Program-made: the position numbers and the translations under genes
The notes under the pieces: model-generated
Seen by the model: the letters and a program-made list of their open reading frames with translations, nothing else
The model's database searches: none
Told to the model about the DNA's origin: nothing
In this document: positions 8,539 through 17,637 of the stretch, piece after piece
Numbering within the stretch: the first letter of the stretch is position 1
Layout of the letters: each line of letters begins with the position of its first letter
Assembly: GCA_020637755.1 (NCBI GenBank)
Contig: JACKJW010000001.1
Span: forward strand, 124,001 to 188,000
Direction: 5' to 3'
Source: Brucellaceae bacterium
Lineage (GTDB): Bacteria > Pseudomonadota > Alphaproteobacteria > Rhizobiales > Rhizobiaceae
DNA length: 64,000 bases

Positions 8539-9888
8539 ATGACCATAGACCAGTCACGCGACATCTATTCGGCGCGAAACAGCGAACTCGCATTGACCGA
8601 CCAATTGACGGGGCTCGGCAACCGCAAACGGTTCTTCGACAAGATCACGAAGCTGATTGCGGAACGCGCGGAAGACCCGGTTCCCTTTGCGATCTGTATC
8701 GTCGACCTGGACGGCTTCAAGCCGATCAACGACCTGTTCGGCCGCCAGGCTGGCGACGACATCCTGATGCAGGTGGCCCTGCGCCTGCGCGGTGCAATGA
8801 CCGATGGCGCCTTTGCTGCACGGATCGGCGGCGACGAATTCGGGGTTCTCTACCCCATGGTGTTTACCGAGAAGACGGCCCGCGAGCACGGCCAGATGCT
8901 GATCGAGGTGCTTTCGGCGCCCTATGATGTCGGCGAGCGGACGGCGCGCCTGTCCGCCTCGCTCGGCGGGGCGCTCTATTTCAGCGGTGACGAGGACAAC
9001 GAGGCGCTGTTCGCCAAGGCCGAGACCGCGCTCTATCAGGCCAAGCGCGGGGGCCGGGCGATGGCCACCATCTACAGCCAGGAAATGGAAGAGGCAGCGC
9101 GCCGCGTGGCGCGCATCGAGCAGGCGCTGCGCCGGGCCGTTTCGGCGGGCGAGGTCGAACCGCATTTCCAGCCGATTGTCGACCTGAAGACCCGGCGCAC
9201 CATCGGTTTCGAATGTCTGGCGCGCTGGACCGACCGCGATCTCGGCTTCGTTTCGCCTGCCGTCTTCATTCCCATCGCGGAAGAACGCGGCATCATCGGG
9301 CCGCTGTCACAGTTGCTGCTGCGCAAGGCCACCGAGGCGGCGCGCAACTGGCCGAAGCACCTTTTCATGTCCTTCAACCTTTCTCCCTCGCAGCTGGTCG
9401 ATCCCAACACCGGCCTGCAGATTCTTGCGATCCTGGATCGTAGCGGCTTCGAGCCGCGCCGGTTGGAGGTCGAGATCACGGAAACCGGCGTGATGACCGA
9501 CCCGGCCTCGGCCGAGAAGATCGTCAATGATCTGCGCCGTGTCGGCATCCGCGTCTCGCTCGACGACTTCGGAACCGGGCAGTCGTCACTCGGCCGGTTG
9601 CGCGAGTTCCACTTCGACAAACTGAAGATCGACCGCGCCTTCATCTCCGAGATCCTGCGCGACCGGCCTTCCGAACACATCGTCAAGGCGATCCTTGCCA
9701 TGTGCGAGGGCCTTGGCATGGATGTGGTCGCCGAGGGCATCGAAGACGAAGCGCAAGCCGAGAAGCTGGTGGATTTCGGCTGCGCGGGCGGTCAGGGCTA
9801 TTTCTTCGGCAAGCCGGCCGACGCCGACGCGACGCTCGGCTACCTGCGCGACACCTATCGCGGCGCGGCGCATGTGAAAGTGATCTGA
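8539..9888 (+). CDS. tandem GGDEF-EAL protein (c-di-GMP turnover)
   Basis: A 449-residue cytosolic protein with a GGDEF domain (about 15-180) followed directly by an EAL domain (about 195-440) and no sensory or membrane region. The cyclase signature GGDEF at 97-101 is intact, but the RxxD inhibitory site that would lie just before it is absent. The EAL signature reads ECL at 225-227, a permitted variant. Other metal and catalytic positions look kept: EITE, SLDDFGTG, KIDRAF, AEGIED and GYFFGKP. Both activities are therefore possible; which dominates cannot be read. It follows the receiver gene and ends at a strong terminator. Confidence 0.93.
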   Translation: MTIDQSRDIYSARNSELALTDQLTGLGNRKRFFDKITKLIAERAEDPVPFAICIVDLDGFKPINDLFGRQAGDDILMQVALRLRGAMTDGAFAARIGGDEFGVLYPMVFTEKTAREHGQMLIEVLSAPYDVGERTARLSASLGGALYFSGDEDNEALFAKAETALYQAKRGGRAMATIYSQEMEEAARRVARIEQALRRAVSAGEVEPHFQPIVDLKTRRTIGFECLARWTDRDLGFVSPAVFIPIAEERGIIGPLSQLLLRKATEAARNWPKHLFMSFNLSPSQLVDPNTGLQILAILDRSGFEPRRLEVEITETGVMTDPASAEKIVNDLRRVGIRVSLDDFGTGQSSLGRLREFHFDKLKIDRAFISEILRDRPSEHIVKAILAMCEGLGMDVVAEGIEDEAQAEKLVDFGCAGGQGYFFGKPADADATLGYLRDTYRGAAHVKVI

Positions 9889-9906
9889 CGCCTCTGGCAG
9901 AAACTG

Positions 9907-9944
9907 AAAAAGGCGCGCGGCCTGCCCGGCCGCGCGCCTTTTTT
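9907..9944. terminator. strong bidirectional terminator after the GGDEF-EAL gene
   Basis: A 16-bp perfect stem (AAAAAGGCGCGCGGCC at 9907-9922 with 9928-9943) closes a 5-nt loop. T6 follows on the plus strand and a T run on the minus strand. It separates the GGDEF-EAL gene from the convergent rlpA. Confidence 0.9.
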
Positions 9945-9961
9945 CATGGCTTGTCCGGCGC

Positions 9962-10321
9962 TTACGACTGGGCGATGCAAACATCCGTGTGGCCACGGCT
10001 GATGAAGCCGAGCTGGCGTGCAGCGGCCCTGGACACGTCAAGCACCCGGCCCTTCACGAAGGGACCTCGATCATTCACGCGCACCGTCACGGCCTTGCCG
10101 TTGCGCTTGTTGACGACCGTGATGCGGGTGCCGAAGGGCAGCGAGCGGTGGGCAGCCGTCATGGCTTCCGGGTTCATGCGCTCGCCGGAAGCAGTGCGCG
10201 ATGTCAGCGCATACCACGAGGCCTTGCCGCATTGCGCGGCGGCGGGCGTGATGGCAGCGGGAACCAGCGCAAGCGCAAGGATGGCAGCGGCAAGCGCCGC
10301 ACGGACGGATTTGGTCAACAT
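9962..10321 (-). CDS. rlpA: RlpA-like double-psi beta-barrel protein (putative septal lytic transglycosylase)
   Basis: A 119-residue exported protein. The N-terminal signal peptide (MLTKSVRAAL start, cleavage near ITPAAAQ) is followed by the RlpA-type barrel. It has the family run ASWY, TASGERMNPE, TAAHRSLPFGT and VRVNDRGPF, including the His and Asp seen in active RlpA enzymes that cut glycan strands lacking stem peptides. There is no SPOR domain, so it is the short form. The residue before the first Cys is Gln, so a lipobox is not convincing. Start chosen at 10321, after AGGGG. The upstream in-frame extension is non-homologous. Confidence 0.88.
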   Translation of the reverse strand: MLTKSVRAALAAAILALALVPAAITPAAAQCGKASWYALTSRTASGERMNPEAMTAAHRSLPFGTRITVVNKRNGKAVTVRVNDRGPFVKGRVLDVSRAAARQLGFISRGHTDVCIAQS

Positions 10322-10492
10322 GGAAAACCCCTTTGAATGTGGTGGCGCAGCCCGCCGGTGCGGCATTCTGATGAGCCGCTGCCCGTCCGCGGGATCGCAA
10401 TCGGCTGTTCGCCTAGGGGTCAAAAAAGGACAAAACAAGGCAGCGCACAGTTGTGCGTGCAATGCAGCATCACGTTTTGTGACGCAATGAAA

Positions 10493-10521
10493 AACCCCGC
10501 CCGGACGGACCGGGCGGGGTT
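10493..10521 (-). terminator. intrinsic terminator of rpsA
   Basis: A perfect 11-bp stem (10493-10503 with 10511-10521, loop of 7 nt) lies 30 bp beyond the rpsA stop. Read on the minus strand it is followed by a T run (TTTTTCATTG). Confidence 0.85.
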
Positions 10522-10550
10522 CGTGTTGTCTGGCCTGGTGGCCGGGAGGC

Positions 10551-12254
<1,704 letters not shown>

Positions 12255-12428
12255 GTTTTCTCCTGGGATACCCGCATCGGTGGCGGGCAGCTTGCGCCGG
12301 GGGTTCGCGTTTCGGTTTACCTGCCGGCGTCATTCCGGCCTCCTGCAAGGAGACCTCATGGCAGGCTGCGGGTGAGGCAGCTTGCCGGACCGGCGCACGG
12401 AGAATGCGGGCAGGCGGTTGATGCCCCG

Positions 12429-13067
12429 TCAGGCTTGCCGCACGGCATCGATGATGGCGCGGGCCTTCCGGAACGCGGTCTCTATATCCATGTCTGACGT
12501 ATCAAGCAAGTGCGCGTCATCGGCGGGGCGCAGCGGGCTGTCGGCCCGGCCCATGTCGCGCGCGTCGCGGCGCTTCACGTCTTCCAGGATTTGCGCCTCG
12601 TCGGCGGTTCCGCCATTCGACAGGATCTCGTGATAGCGGCGGCTGGCGCGGACCTCCGCCGAGGCCGTGACATAGAGCTTTACCGGCGCATCCGGGCAGA
12701 CCACCGTGCCGATGTCACGGCCATCAAGGATGGCGCCGTTGCCTGATGCGGCAAACGCGCGCTGCTTGTCCACCAGCGCCCGGCGCACCACCGGCATGAC
12801 CGCAACCTTCGAGGCCGCCTCGCCGACGGCGTGATCGGCCAGCACGGCGCGGTCCATGGCACCAAGGTCGAGCGCACGGGCGGCGGCTTCGGCGGCGGCC
12901 TCATCGTCCAGCGGCTGACCCGCGTCGAGCAGCGCCTTGGCAACCGCACGGTAGGTAAGGCCGGTATCGAGATGACGCAGGCCATAGTGGCCGGCGAGCA
13001 GGCGCGCCAGCGTGCCCTTGCCGGAAGCGGCGGGGCCGTCGATGGCGATGGTGAGTGGCGGTTTCAC
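12429..13067 (-). CDS. cmk: cytidylate kinase
   Basis: A 212-residue (d)CMP kinase that phosphorylates CMP and dCMP with ATP. The P-loop GPAASGKGT is at residues 10-18, followed by the CMP-binding HLDTGLTYRAVA, DGRDIGTVV and the R-R-x-x-E/D lid region. The start is a GTG at 13067 reading VKPPLTIAIDGP. It overlaps the aroA stop by 4 bp (GTGA), so translation is probably coupled to aroA. No upstream ATG gives a family-like N-terminus. Confidence 0.96.
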   Translation of the reverse strand: MKPPLTIAIDGPAASGKGTLARLLAGHYGLRHLDTGLTYRAVAKALLDAGQPLDDEAAAEAAARALDLGAMDRAVLADHAVGEAASKVAVMPVVRRALVDKQRAFAASGNGAILDGRDIGTVVCPDAPVKLYVTASAEVRASRRYHEILSNGGTADEAQILEDVKRRDARDMGRADSPLRPADDAHLLDTSDMDIETAFRKARAIIDAVRQA

Positions 13068-14413
13068 GCCTCCACCTCCAGCACCGCACCCAGCCCGCCC
13101 ATCAGGCCGAAGAATTCCGGGAAGGAGGTGGCGATCATGGTGGCGTCGTCGACCGTCACGGGCTTTTGCGATGCCAGGCCCATCACGAGGAAGCTCATGG
13201 CAATGCGGTGATCGAGCCAGGTTTCCACCGTGCCGCCGCCGAGCCTCTTGCCATCGGGACGGCCGCGCACCGTCAGCCAGTCCTCGCCCTCGTCGCAATC
13301 GACGCCATTCGCCTTCAGCCCGTTGGCCACGGCCGACAGCCGGTCGCTTTCCTTCACGCGCAGTTCGTCCAGCCCGCGCATCACGGTCTCGCCCTCGGCA
13401 AAGGATGCGGCGACGGCCAGCACCGGATATTCGTCGATCATCGACGGCGCGCGCTCCGGCGGCACGGTGACGCCCTTCAGGCCGGAGGCGCGGACATGCA
13501 GGTCCGCGACGTCCTCCCCTCCCGCATCGCGCCAGTTGATGATGTCGATCTGTCCGCCCATTTCCTGAAGCGTCGTGATGATGCCGGTTCGTGTCGGGTT
13601 CATCAGGACATTTTCAATCACGATGTCGGAACCCGGCACGATGAGAGCGGCGACCAGCGGGAAAGCGGCTGAGGAGGGATCGCCCGGCACGTCAATCACC
13701 CGGCCGGTCAGTTTCGGCTGGCCCTGCAGGCGGATGGTGCGCACGCCGAGCGCATCGGTTTCCACCTCCAGCGAGGCGCCGAAGCCGGCCAGCATCTTCT
13801 CGGTGTGGTCGCGCGTCATCACCGGCTCGATGACCGTTGTGATGCCCGGCGTATTCAGCCCGGCGAGGAGCACGGCGGATTTGACCTGCGCCGACGCCAT
13901 CGGCACACGGTAGGTGATCGGAGCGGGATCCTTCGGACCGCGCAGCGTGACGGGCAGGCGGTCGCCTTCCTCGGCCTTCACCTGCACGCCCATCTCACGC
14001 AGCGGGTTCAGCACGCGGCCCATGGGCCTGCGCGACAGCGAGGCATCGCCGACGAAGGTCGTTTCCATGTCATAGACCCCGGCCAGCCCCATGGTGAGGC
14101 GGCAGCCGGTGCCGGCATTGCCGAAATCAAGCGGGGCTTCCGGCTGCAGGAGCGCGCCATTGCCGGTGCCGTTGATGATCCAGGTGCCGCCGTCCTTGCG
14201 GATGGAGGCCCCCATGGCCGACATGGCGCGGCCGGTCGCCAGAACGTCTTCGCCTTCAAGCAGGCCGGTGATGCGGGTTTCACCCGAGGCCAGCCCACCG
14301 AACATGAACGACCGGTGCGAGATGGACTTGTCGCCCGGCACGCGGACCTTGCCGGACAGGGCGGGGCCGGACGTGGCCTTGGCGGGTTTCGGGGTGCCGG
14401 TATGCGACATCAC
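13064..14413 (-). CDS. aroA: 3-phosphoshikimate 1-carboxyvinyltransferase, class II (EPSP synthase)
   Basis: A 449-residue EPSP synthase of the shikimate pathway, which joins phosphoenolpyruvate and shikimate 3-phosphate. Its segments closely match the class II type known from Agrobacterium CP4: VPGDKSISHRSFMFGGLASG, PLDFGNAGTGCRLTMG, MASAQVKSAVLLAGLN, APSMIDEYP and ELRVKESDRLSAVA. The PEP-site residue that is Ala100 in CP4 and underlies its glyphosate insensitivity is Gly (residue 101) here. It is the first gene of aroA-cmk and is divergent from the FYDLN gene across 308 bp. Confidence 0.98.
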   Translation of the reverse strand: MMSHTGTPKPAKATSGPALSGKVRVPGDKSISHRSFMFGGLASGETRITGLLEGEDVLATGRAMSAMGASIRKDGGTWIINGTGNGALLQPEAPLDFGNAGTGCRLTMGLAGVYDMETTFVGDASLSRRPMGRVLNPLREMGVQVKAEEGDRLPVTLRGPKDPAPITYRVPMASAQVKSAVLLAGLNTPGITTVIEPVMTRDHTEKMLAGFGASLEVETDALGVRTIRLQGQPKLTGRVIDVPGDPSSAAFPLVAALIVPGSDIVIENVLMNPTRTGIITTLQEMGGQIDIINWRDAGGEDVADLHVRASGLKGVTVPPERAPSMIDEYPVLAVAASFAEGETVMRGLDELRVKESDRLSAVANGLKANGVDCDEGEDWLTVRGRPDGKRLGGGTVETWLDHRIAMSFLVMGLASQKPVTVDDATMIATSFPEFFGLMGGLGAVLEVEA

Positions 14414-14721
14414 TTCGGTCCGTCTGCCTCCAGCCGATCATCGGACCGGCGCCGCACGGCAGGGATGCGGACCGGCCATCCCGGCCGGTGCCGGGTTACC
14501 GGGCGGGTCTCTAGCACTTTTGCGAAGGCTGCGTCACCCCGCTTCACGGCTGCACGCAGGCCGGGGATGGGTGGTGGTACCAGCTTTTTTCGCCTTGACA
14601 GGAAAAACACTTGACGCCAAGGGTCCGCACTTTCAAGAACCGGACGAGATTTGGCGGGCCATGCGCCCGCAGACACCTGAACAACCGGGCGCGATGCCCG
14701 GGAAACCGACGAGGACAAGCC
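14414..14721. other. divergent intergenic region aroA / FYDLN gene
   Basis: This 308-bp region must hold promoters for both flanking genes. On the plus strand two CTTGAC hexamers (14594-14599 and 14610-14615) resemble rhizobial -35 boxes, but I see no convincing -10 at the right distance from either. Inverted GC-rich stretches near 14460-14510 could form stems. No gene or known regulatory RNA is recognised. Confidence 0.4.
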
Positions 14722-15141
14722 GTGGCGAAACCCGAACTTGGCACCAAGCGCGTCTGCCCCGAAACGGGCCGCAAATTCTACGACCTGAACAAGGACCCGA
14801 TCGTCTCGCCCTACACGGGCGTGGCCTATCCGTTGACCTACTTCCAGGACAAGGTTTCCGCCATCAAGGAAGAGGAAGCCGAGGAAGCGGAAGAGAAGGA
14901 TCTGGACGACGAGGACGAGATGGACGCCGAAACCGTGTCGCTGGAAGACGCGGAAGAAGACGACACCACCGGTGGCGCGAAGGGCGCGGCCTCGTCTGAC
15001 GACGATCTCGGCGACGATGATGACGACATTGATCTCGGCGATGACGATGACGATCCGTTCCTGGCCGATGACGAGGAGGATGAGGATGACGACGACGTCT
15101 CCGGCCTCATCGGTGTCGGCGGCAAGGACGACGACGAATAA
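14722..15141 (+). CDS. FYDLN/TIGR02300 family protein with long acidic tail
   Basis: A 139-residue protein starting at a GTG (14722) after GAGGA, reading VAKPELGTKRVCPETG. The first 45 residues are the conserved family part: a CPETGRKFYDLN motif, which resembles half of a zinc ribbon, then KDPIVSPYTG. From about residue 48 the protein is almost all Asp and Glu with a few short hydrophobic breaks, and it ends GKDDDE. The family is widespread in alphaproteobacteria beside aroA and its function is unknown. An acidic, probably disordered tail suggests a role in binding basic proteins, nucleic-acid mimicry or metals, but that is speculation. It ends at a 12-bp stem-loop. Confidence 0.9.
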   Translation: MAKPELGTKRVCPETGRKFYDLNKDPIVSPYTGVAYPLTYFQDKVSAIKEEEAEEAEEKDLDDEDEMDAETVSLEDAEEDDTTGGAKGAASSDDDLGDDDDDIDLGDDDDDPFLADDEEDEDDDDVSGLIGVGGKDDDE

Positions 15142-15147
15142 GGTTCC

Positions 15148-15180
15148 TCTCCGGCGCCTTCCCGCGGGAGGCGCCGGAGA
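15148..15180 (+). terminator. stem-loop after the FYDLN gene
   Basis: A perfect 12-bp stem (15148-15159 with 15169-15180) lies 6 bp after the stop. The U-rich tail is missing on the plus strand (AGAAAATTC), so it may be a weak terminator or an mRNA 3'-end stabiliser. Confidence 0.5.
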
Positions 15181-15210
15181 AGAAAATTCGGCAAGGCGGA
15201 CAAAAGCCTC

Positions 15211-15238
15211 TTGATCTTGCCGCAGGGCTTGTTTAGAA
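15211..15238 (+). promoter_or_regulatory. probable tRNA-Ala promoter
   Basis: TTGATC (15211-15216), preceded by C as in rhizobial -35 boxes, is followed about 16 bp later by TTTAGA/TTAGAA (15232-15238). Transcription would start near 15245, leaving a leader of about 57 nt before tRNA-Ala. Confidence 0.45.
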
Positions 15239-15301
15239 GCCCGCCATCACGGTCGGAACCCCGGTTCCACAGTGATCCCAAGGCCCAGACGGGCCGGTTA
15301 C

Positions 15302-15377
15302 GGGGCCATAGCTCAGCTGGGAGAGCGCCTGCATGGCATGCAGGAGGTCAGCGGTTCGATCCCGCTTGGCTCCACCA
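15302..15377 (+). tRNA. tRNA-Ala (anticodon GGC)
   Basis: A complete 76-nt cloverleaf with encoded CCA. The acceptor GGGGCCA pairs with TGGCTCC (one G-U pair), the D-arm is AGCTCAGCTGGGAGAGC, the anticodon arm is CCTGC-ATGGCAT-GCAGG giving anticodon GGC, and the T-arm is AGCGG-TTCGATC-CCGCT. It decodes GCC/GCU alanine codons. No terminator follows it; instead a tandem repeat of its 3' part begins inside the gene. Confidence 0.97.
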
Positions 15378-15606
15378 AATCTTCCCCGTTCCACACCCGA
15401 TCCTGCATGCAGCCTCTCGCCATGCGCGTCCTCACGCCAAAGGCGCTGCGGGTGCGCGGCAAGGAGGTCAGCGGTTCGATCCCGCTTGGGCATCCACCAA
15501 ATCTTCCCCGTGCCACACCCGATCCTGCATGCAGCCTCTCGCCATGCGCGTCCTCGCGCCACAGGCGCTGCGGGTGCGCGGCAAGGAGGTCAGCGGTTCG
15601 ATCCCC
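15342..15606 (+). repeat. tandem array containing the 3' half of tRNA-Ala
   Basis: The segment AGGAGGTCAGCGGTTCGATC starts at 15342 (inside the tRNA), 15462 and 15584, spaced 120 and 122 bp. Units 1 and 2 (15342-15461 and 15462-15583) are nearly identical: a handful of substitutions plus a 2-bp insertion that turns TTGGCTCCACCA into TTGGGCATCCACCA. Unit 3 matches for only about 22 bp and then diverges. Each full unit also holds CCTGCATGCAG, close to the tRNA anticodon stem, and a hairpin (15424-15431 with 15450-15457 in unit 1). Units 2 and 3 cannot fold as tRNAs. No integrase lies nearby. Confidence 0.9.
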
Positions 15607-15642
15607 TTCCGGGAAACCGCGCCTGCTGCGGGATATTCCCGG

Positions 15643-16563
15643 TCATGGTTTGGGACCCAGGTACAGACTGGCCGAAAATTCCCTGCGCAACTGTTCGACG
15701 AGAAAGTCGAAGACGGTCCGGACACGCGCGGAGACATGTCCTGCTTCCTTGTGGACGACGTGAACCGGGATGTGGGCGACTTCAAATTCTTCCAGCAGGG
15801 TCAAAAGTCTGCCCGCCTTCAACTCCGGCGCGACCATATAGGAAAGGACCCTGGTTATGCCCCTTCCCTCGACGGCTGCCGCAATTGCCGTGCTTGCGGC
15901 ATTCGTGACGAGCCGCGAACGGACCCGGTGGCGGTAGACCTTGCCGTTCAGCCGGAACGGCCACTCGCCGTTGGGCGTCATGTGCCTGAACGCAATCGTT
16001 TCATGATTGCTCAGGTCCGCGGGCGTGGCCGGTGTTCCTTTGATGTCCAGATACCCGGGCGAGGCGCACAGCACCTTCCGTACATGGCCGACCCGCGCAG
16101 CCTTCAGGGATGAATCGGGCAGGTCCGCGATGCGGATCGCCATGTCGATTCCCTCGTCGATCAGATGGGTTATCCGATCGACATAAAGCGTTTCGACGGA
16201 GAATTCGGGATAGCGATCCAGAAGATCGAGCAAAATTGGCGTCATCACCATGCGGCCGAACAAGACAGACGAGGTTATGGTCACCTTTCCCCGCGGGGCG
16301 CCTTGCAGCCCGACCGCCCTGTTTCCCGCCTCCTCGATCTCGAAAAGAACATGCCGGCAATCTTCGAGGTAGGTACGCCCGACTTCGGTCAGTTCGACGG
16401 AGCGCGTGGTGCGGTGAAACAGACGCGTGCCAAGGTGGCCTTCCAGCTCGGAGACAGCCCTCGTGACCGTGGGCGGCGACATGTTGAGACGTCTTGCAGC
16501 GGGCGTGAATCCGCCCTCTTCGGCAACGGCGACAAAGACAGACATGGTGAGCAGGCGATCCAC
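15643..16563 (-). CDS. LysR family transcriptional regulator
   Basis: A 306-residue LysR-type regulator: a winged helix-turn-helix at about 1-60 (MSVFVAVAEEGGFTPAARRL, then SPPTVTRAVSELE and GTRLFHRTTR), then a periplasmic-binding-like effector domain (VTITSSVLFGR onwards). The start is uncertain. I use the GTG at 16563, giving VDRLLTMSVF, a typical family beginning; the only longer in-frame start is a TTG at 16599. It is divergent from a methyltransferase gene with 141 bp between them, so it probably controls that gene and itself. Its C-terminus lies 36 bp beyond the tRNA-derived repeats. Confidence 0.9.
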   Translation of the reverse strand: MDRLLTMSVFVAVAEEGGFTPAARRLNMSPPTVTRAVSELEGHLGTRLFHRTTRSVELTEVGRTYLEDCRHVLFEIEEAGNRAVGLQGAPRGKVTITSSVLFGRMVMTPILLDLLDRYPEFSVETLYVDRITHLIDEGIDMAIRIADLPDSSLKAARVGHVRKVLCASPGYLDIKGTPATPADLSNHETIAFRHMTPNGEWPFRLNGKVYRHRVRSRLVTNAASTAIAAAVEGRGITRVLSYMVAPELKAGRLLTLLEEFEVAHIPVHVVHKEAGHVSARVRTVFDFLVEQLRREFSASLYLGPKP

Positions 16564-16704
16564 CGTACCATTCCGCTTTCTGAAATAAACAATTGCCAAT
16601 CTAACGCATTCTTCTGCGGATCAGAAAACACAAAAATACGCTGACACCGGATCGAACCGAAGGTGCATCCGCGCAGGGCGGTCCGTTTTTGCAGGGAGGA
16701 CGCC

Positions 16705-17547
16705 ATGGCGAAGATCGCAACTCTGCCCGACCAACAGACCAGCATAACAAACCTGGCGGCGCGTCACGATGCGTGGAGCGCCGGACAAAGCTATGAACGC
16801 TATATGGGCCGTTGGAGCCGGGAAATTGCGGGCCGCTACCTTGACTGGCTTGAAGCGCCTGTCCAGGCCGACTGGCTCGATATCGGGTGCGGAACGGGCG
16901 CCCTGAGCCAGACGATACTCGGCAAATGCGACCCACGATCCGTCACGGGTATCGACCCATCTGAAGGTTTTGTGGCGCATGCTGCAGAGACAACCGGTGA
17001 CGAACGCGCCCATTTCGCGACAGGGAGCGCCGAAAGCCTCCCGCTTCGGGACCATGCCGCCGACGTCGTGACCTCGGCTCTGATGCTCAATTTCGTGTCG
17101 GACAGGATCAAGGCTCTCACCGAAATGGTGCGTGTGGCCAGGCCTGGCGGGCTGGTTTCATTCTATGTCTGGGATTACCCGGGTGGCAGCCCAGGTTTCA
17201 TCGATGCGTTTTGGAAAGCCGCAGCCGAGCTTGACGAACACGCTGCGGATCTCGACGAAAAGAACCGGTTTCCCTTCTGCACGCCGGACGGGCTGACCGA
17301 TCTCTGCCGCAGTGCGGGCTGGAACAAGCCCGATGCCGTAGCGATAGAAATTCCTACCCGGTTCCTGACCTTCGAGGATTTCTGGCACTCGTTTTCCCTG
17401 GGCGCCGGGCCGGCGCCCGGATATGCGGCGAAGCTGTCCGGCGAGGCGCGCGAAGCCTTGAAAAAACGGCTCCGCCTGAACATTGGCGACGCCGGACCCA
17501 TCGCGTTGAAGGCAAGGGCCTGGGCTGTCAAGGCGATGGCTCCATGA
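16705..17547 (+). CDS. class I SAM-dependent methyltransferase
   Basis: A 280-residue methyltransferase. The SAM motif I is LDIGCGTGAL (about residues 58-67), followed by the acidic VTGIDPS strand, the motif GSAESLPLRD, and the post-motif EMVRVARPGGLVSFYVWDY of UbiE-like enzymes. The substrate cannot be read. I chose the ATG at 16705 after GGGAGGA instead of an ATG 42 bp upstream. It is divergent from the LysR gene and convergent with gbpR (90 bp gap without a clear terminator). With its LysR partner it forms a two-gene accessory unit between the tRNA-Ala array and the sugar locus. Confidence 0.87.
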   Translation: MAKIATLPDQQTSITNLAARHDAWSAGQSYERYMGRWSREIAGRYLDWLEAPVQADWLDIGCGTGALSQTILGKCDPRSVTGIDPSEGFVAHAAETTGDERAHFATGSAESLPLRDHAADVVTSALMLNFVSDRIKALTEMVRVARPGGLVSFYVWDYPGGSPGFIDAFWKAAAELDEHAADLDEKNRFPFCTPDGLTDLCRSAGWNKPDAVAIEIPTRFLTFEDFWHSFSLGAGPAPGYAAKLSGEAREALKKRLRLNIGDAGPIALKARAWAVKAMAP

Positions 17548-17637
17548 AATGACCCGGTTGCGCGGATGGCGGCCAAATCCCGTTGAGCTCACCGGGATCA
17601 GATCCCGCTTCACCATGCGACGCCGGTCCCGAACCCC

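Noticed and set aside
9205..9225. EAL signature mutated to ECL in the GGDEF-EAL protein
   Set aside because: ExL variants with all other metal-binding residues kept are commonly active, so this alone is not evidence of inactivation.
14410..14718. 102-codon minus-strand frame between aroA and the FYDLN gene
   Set aside because: It has no domain, no ribosome site and would occupy the divergent promoter region.
15342..15606. Possible CRISPR-like array (three 20-23 bp repeats at regular 120-bp spacing)
   Set aside because: The repeats are part of tRNA-Ala, the stretches between them are copies of each other and not unique spacers, and no cas genes are near.
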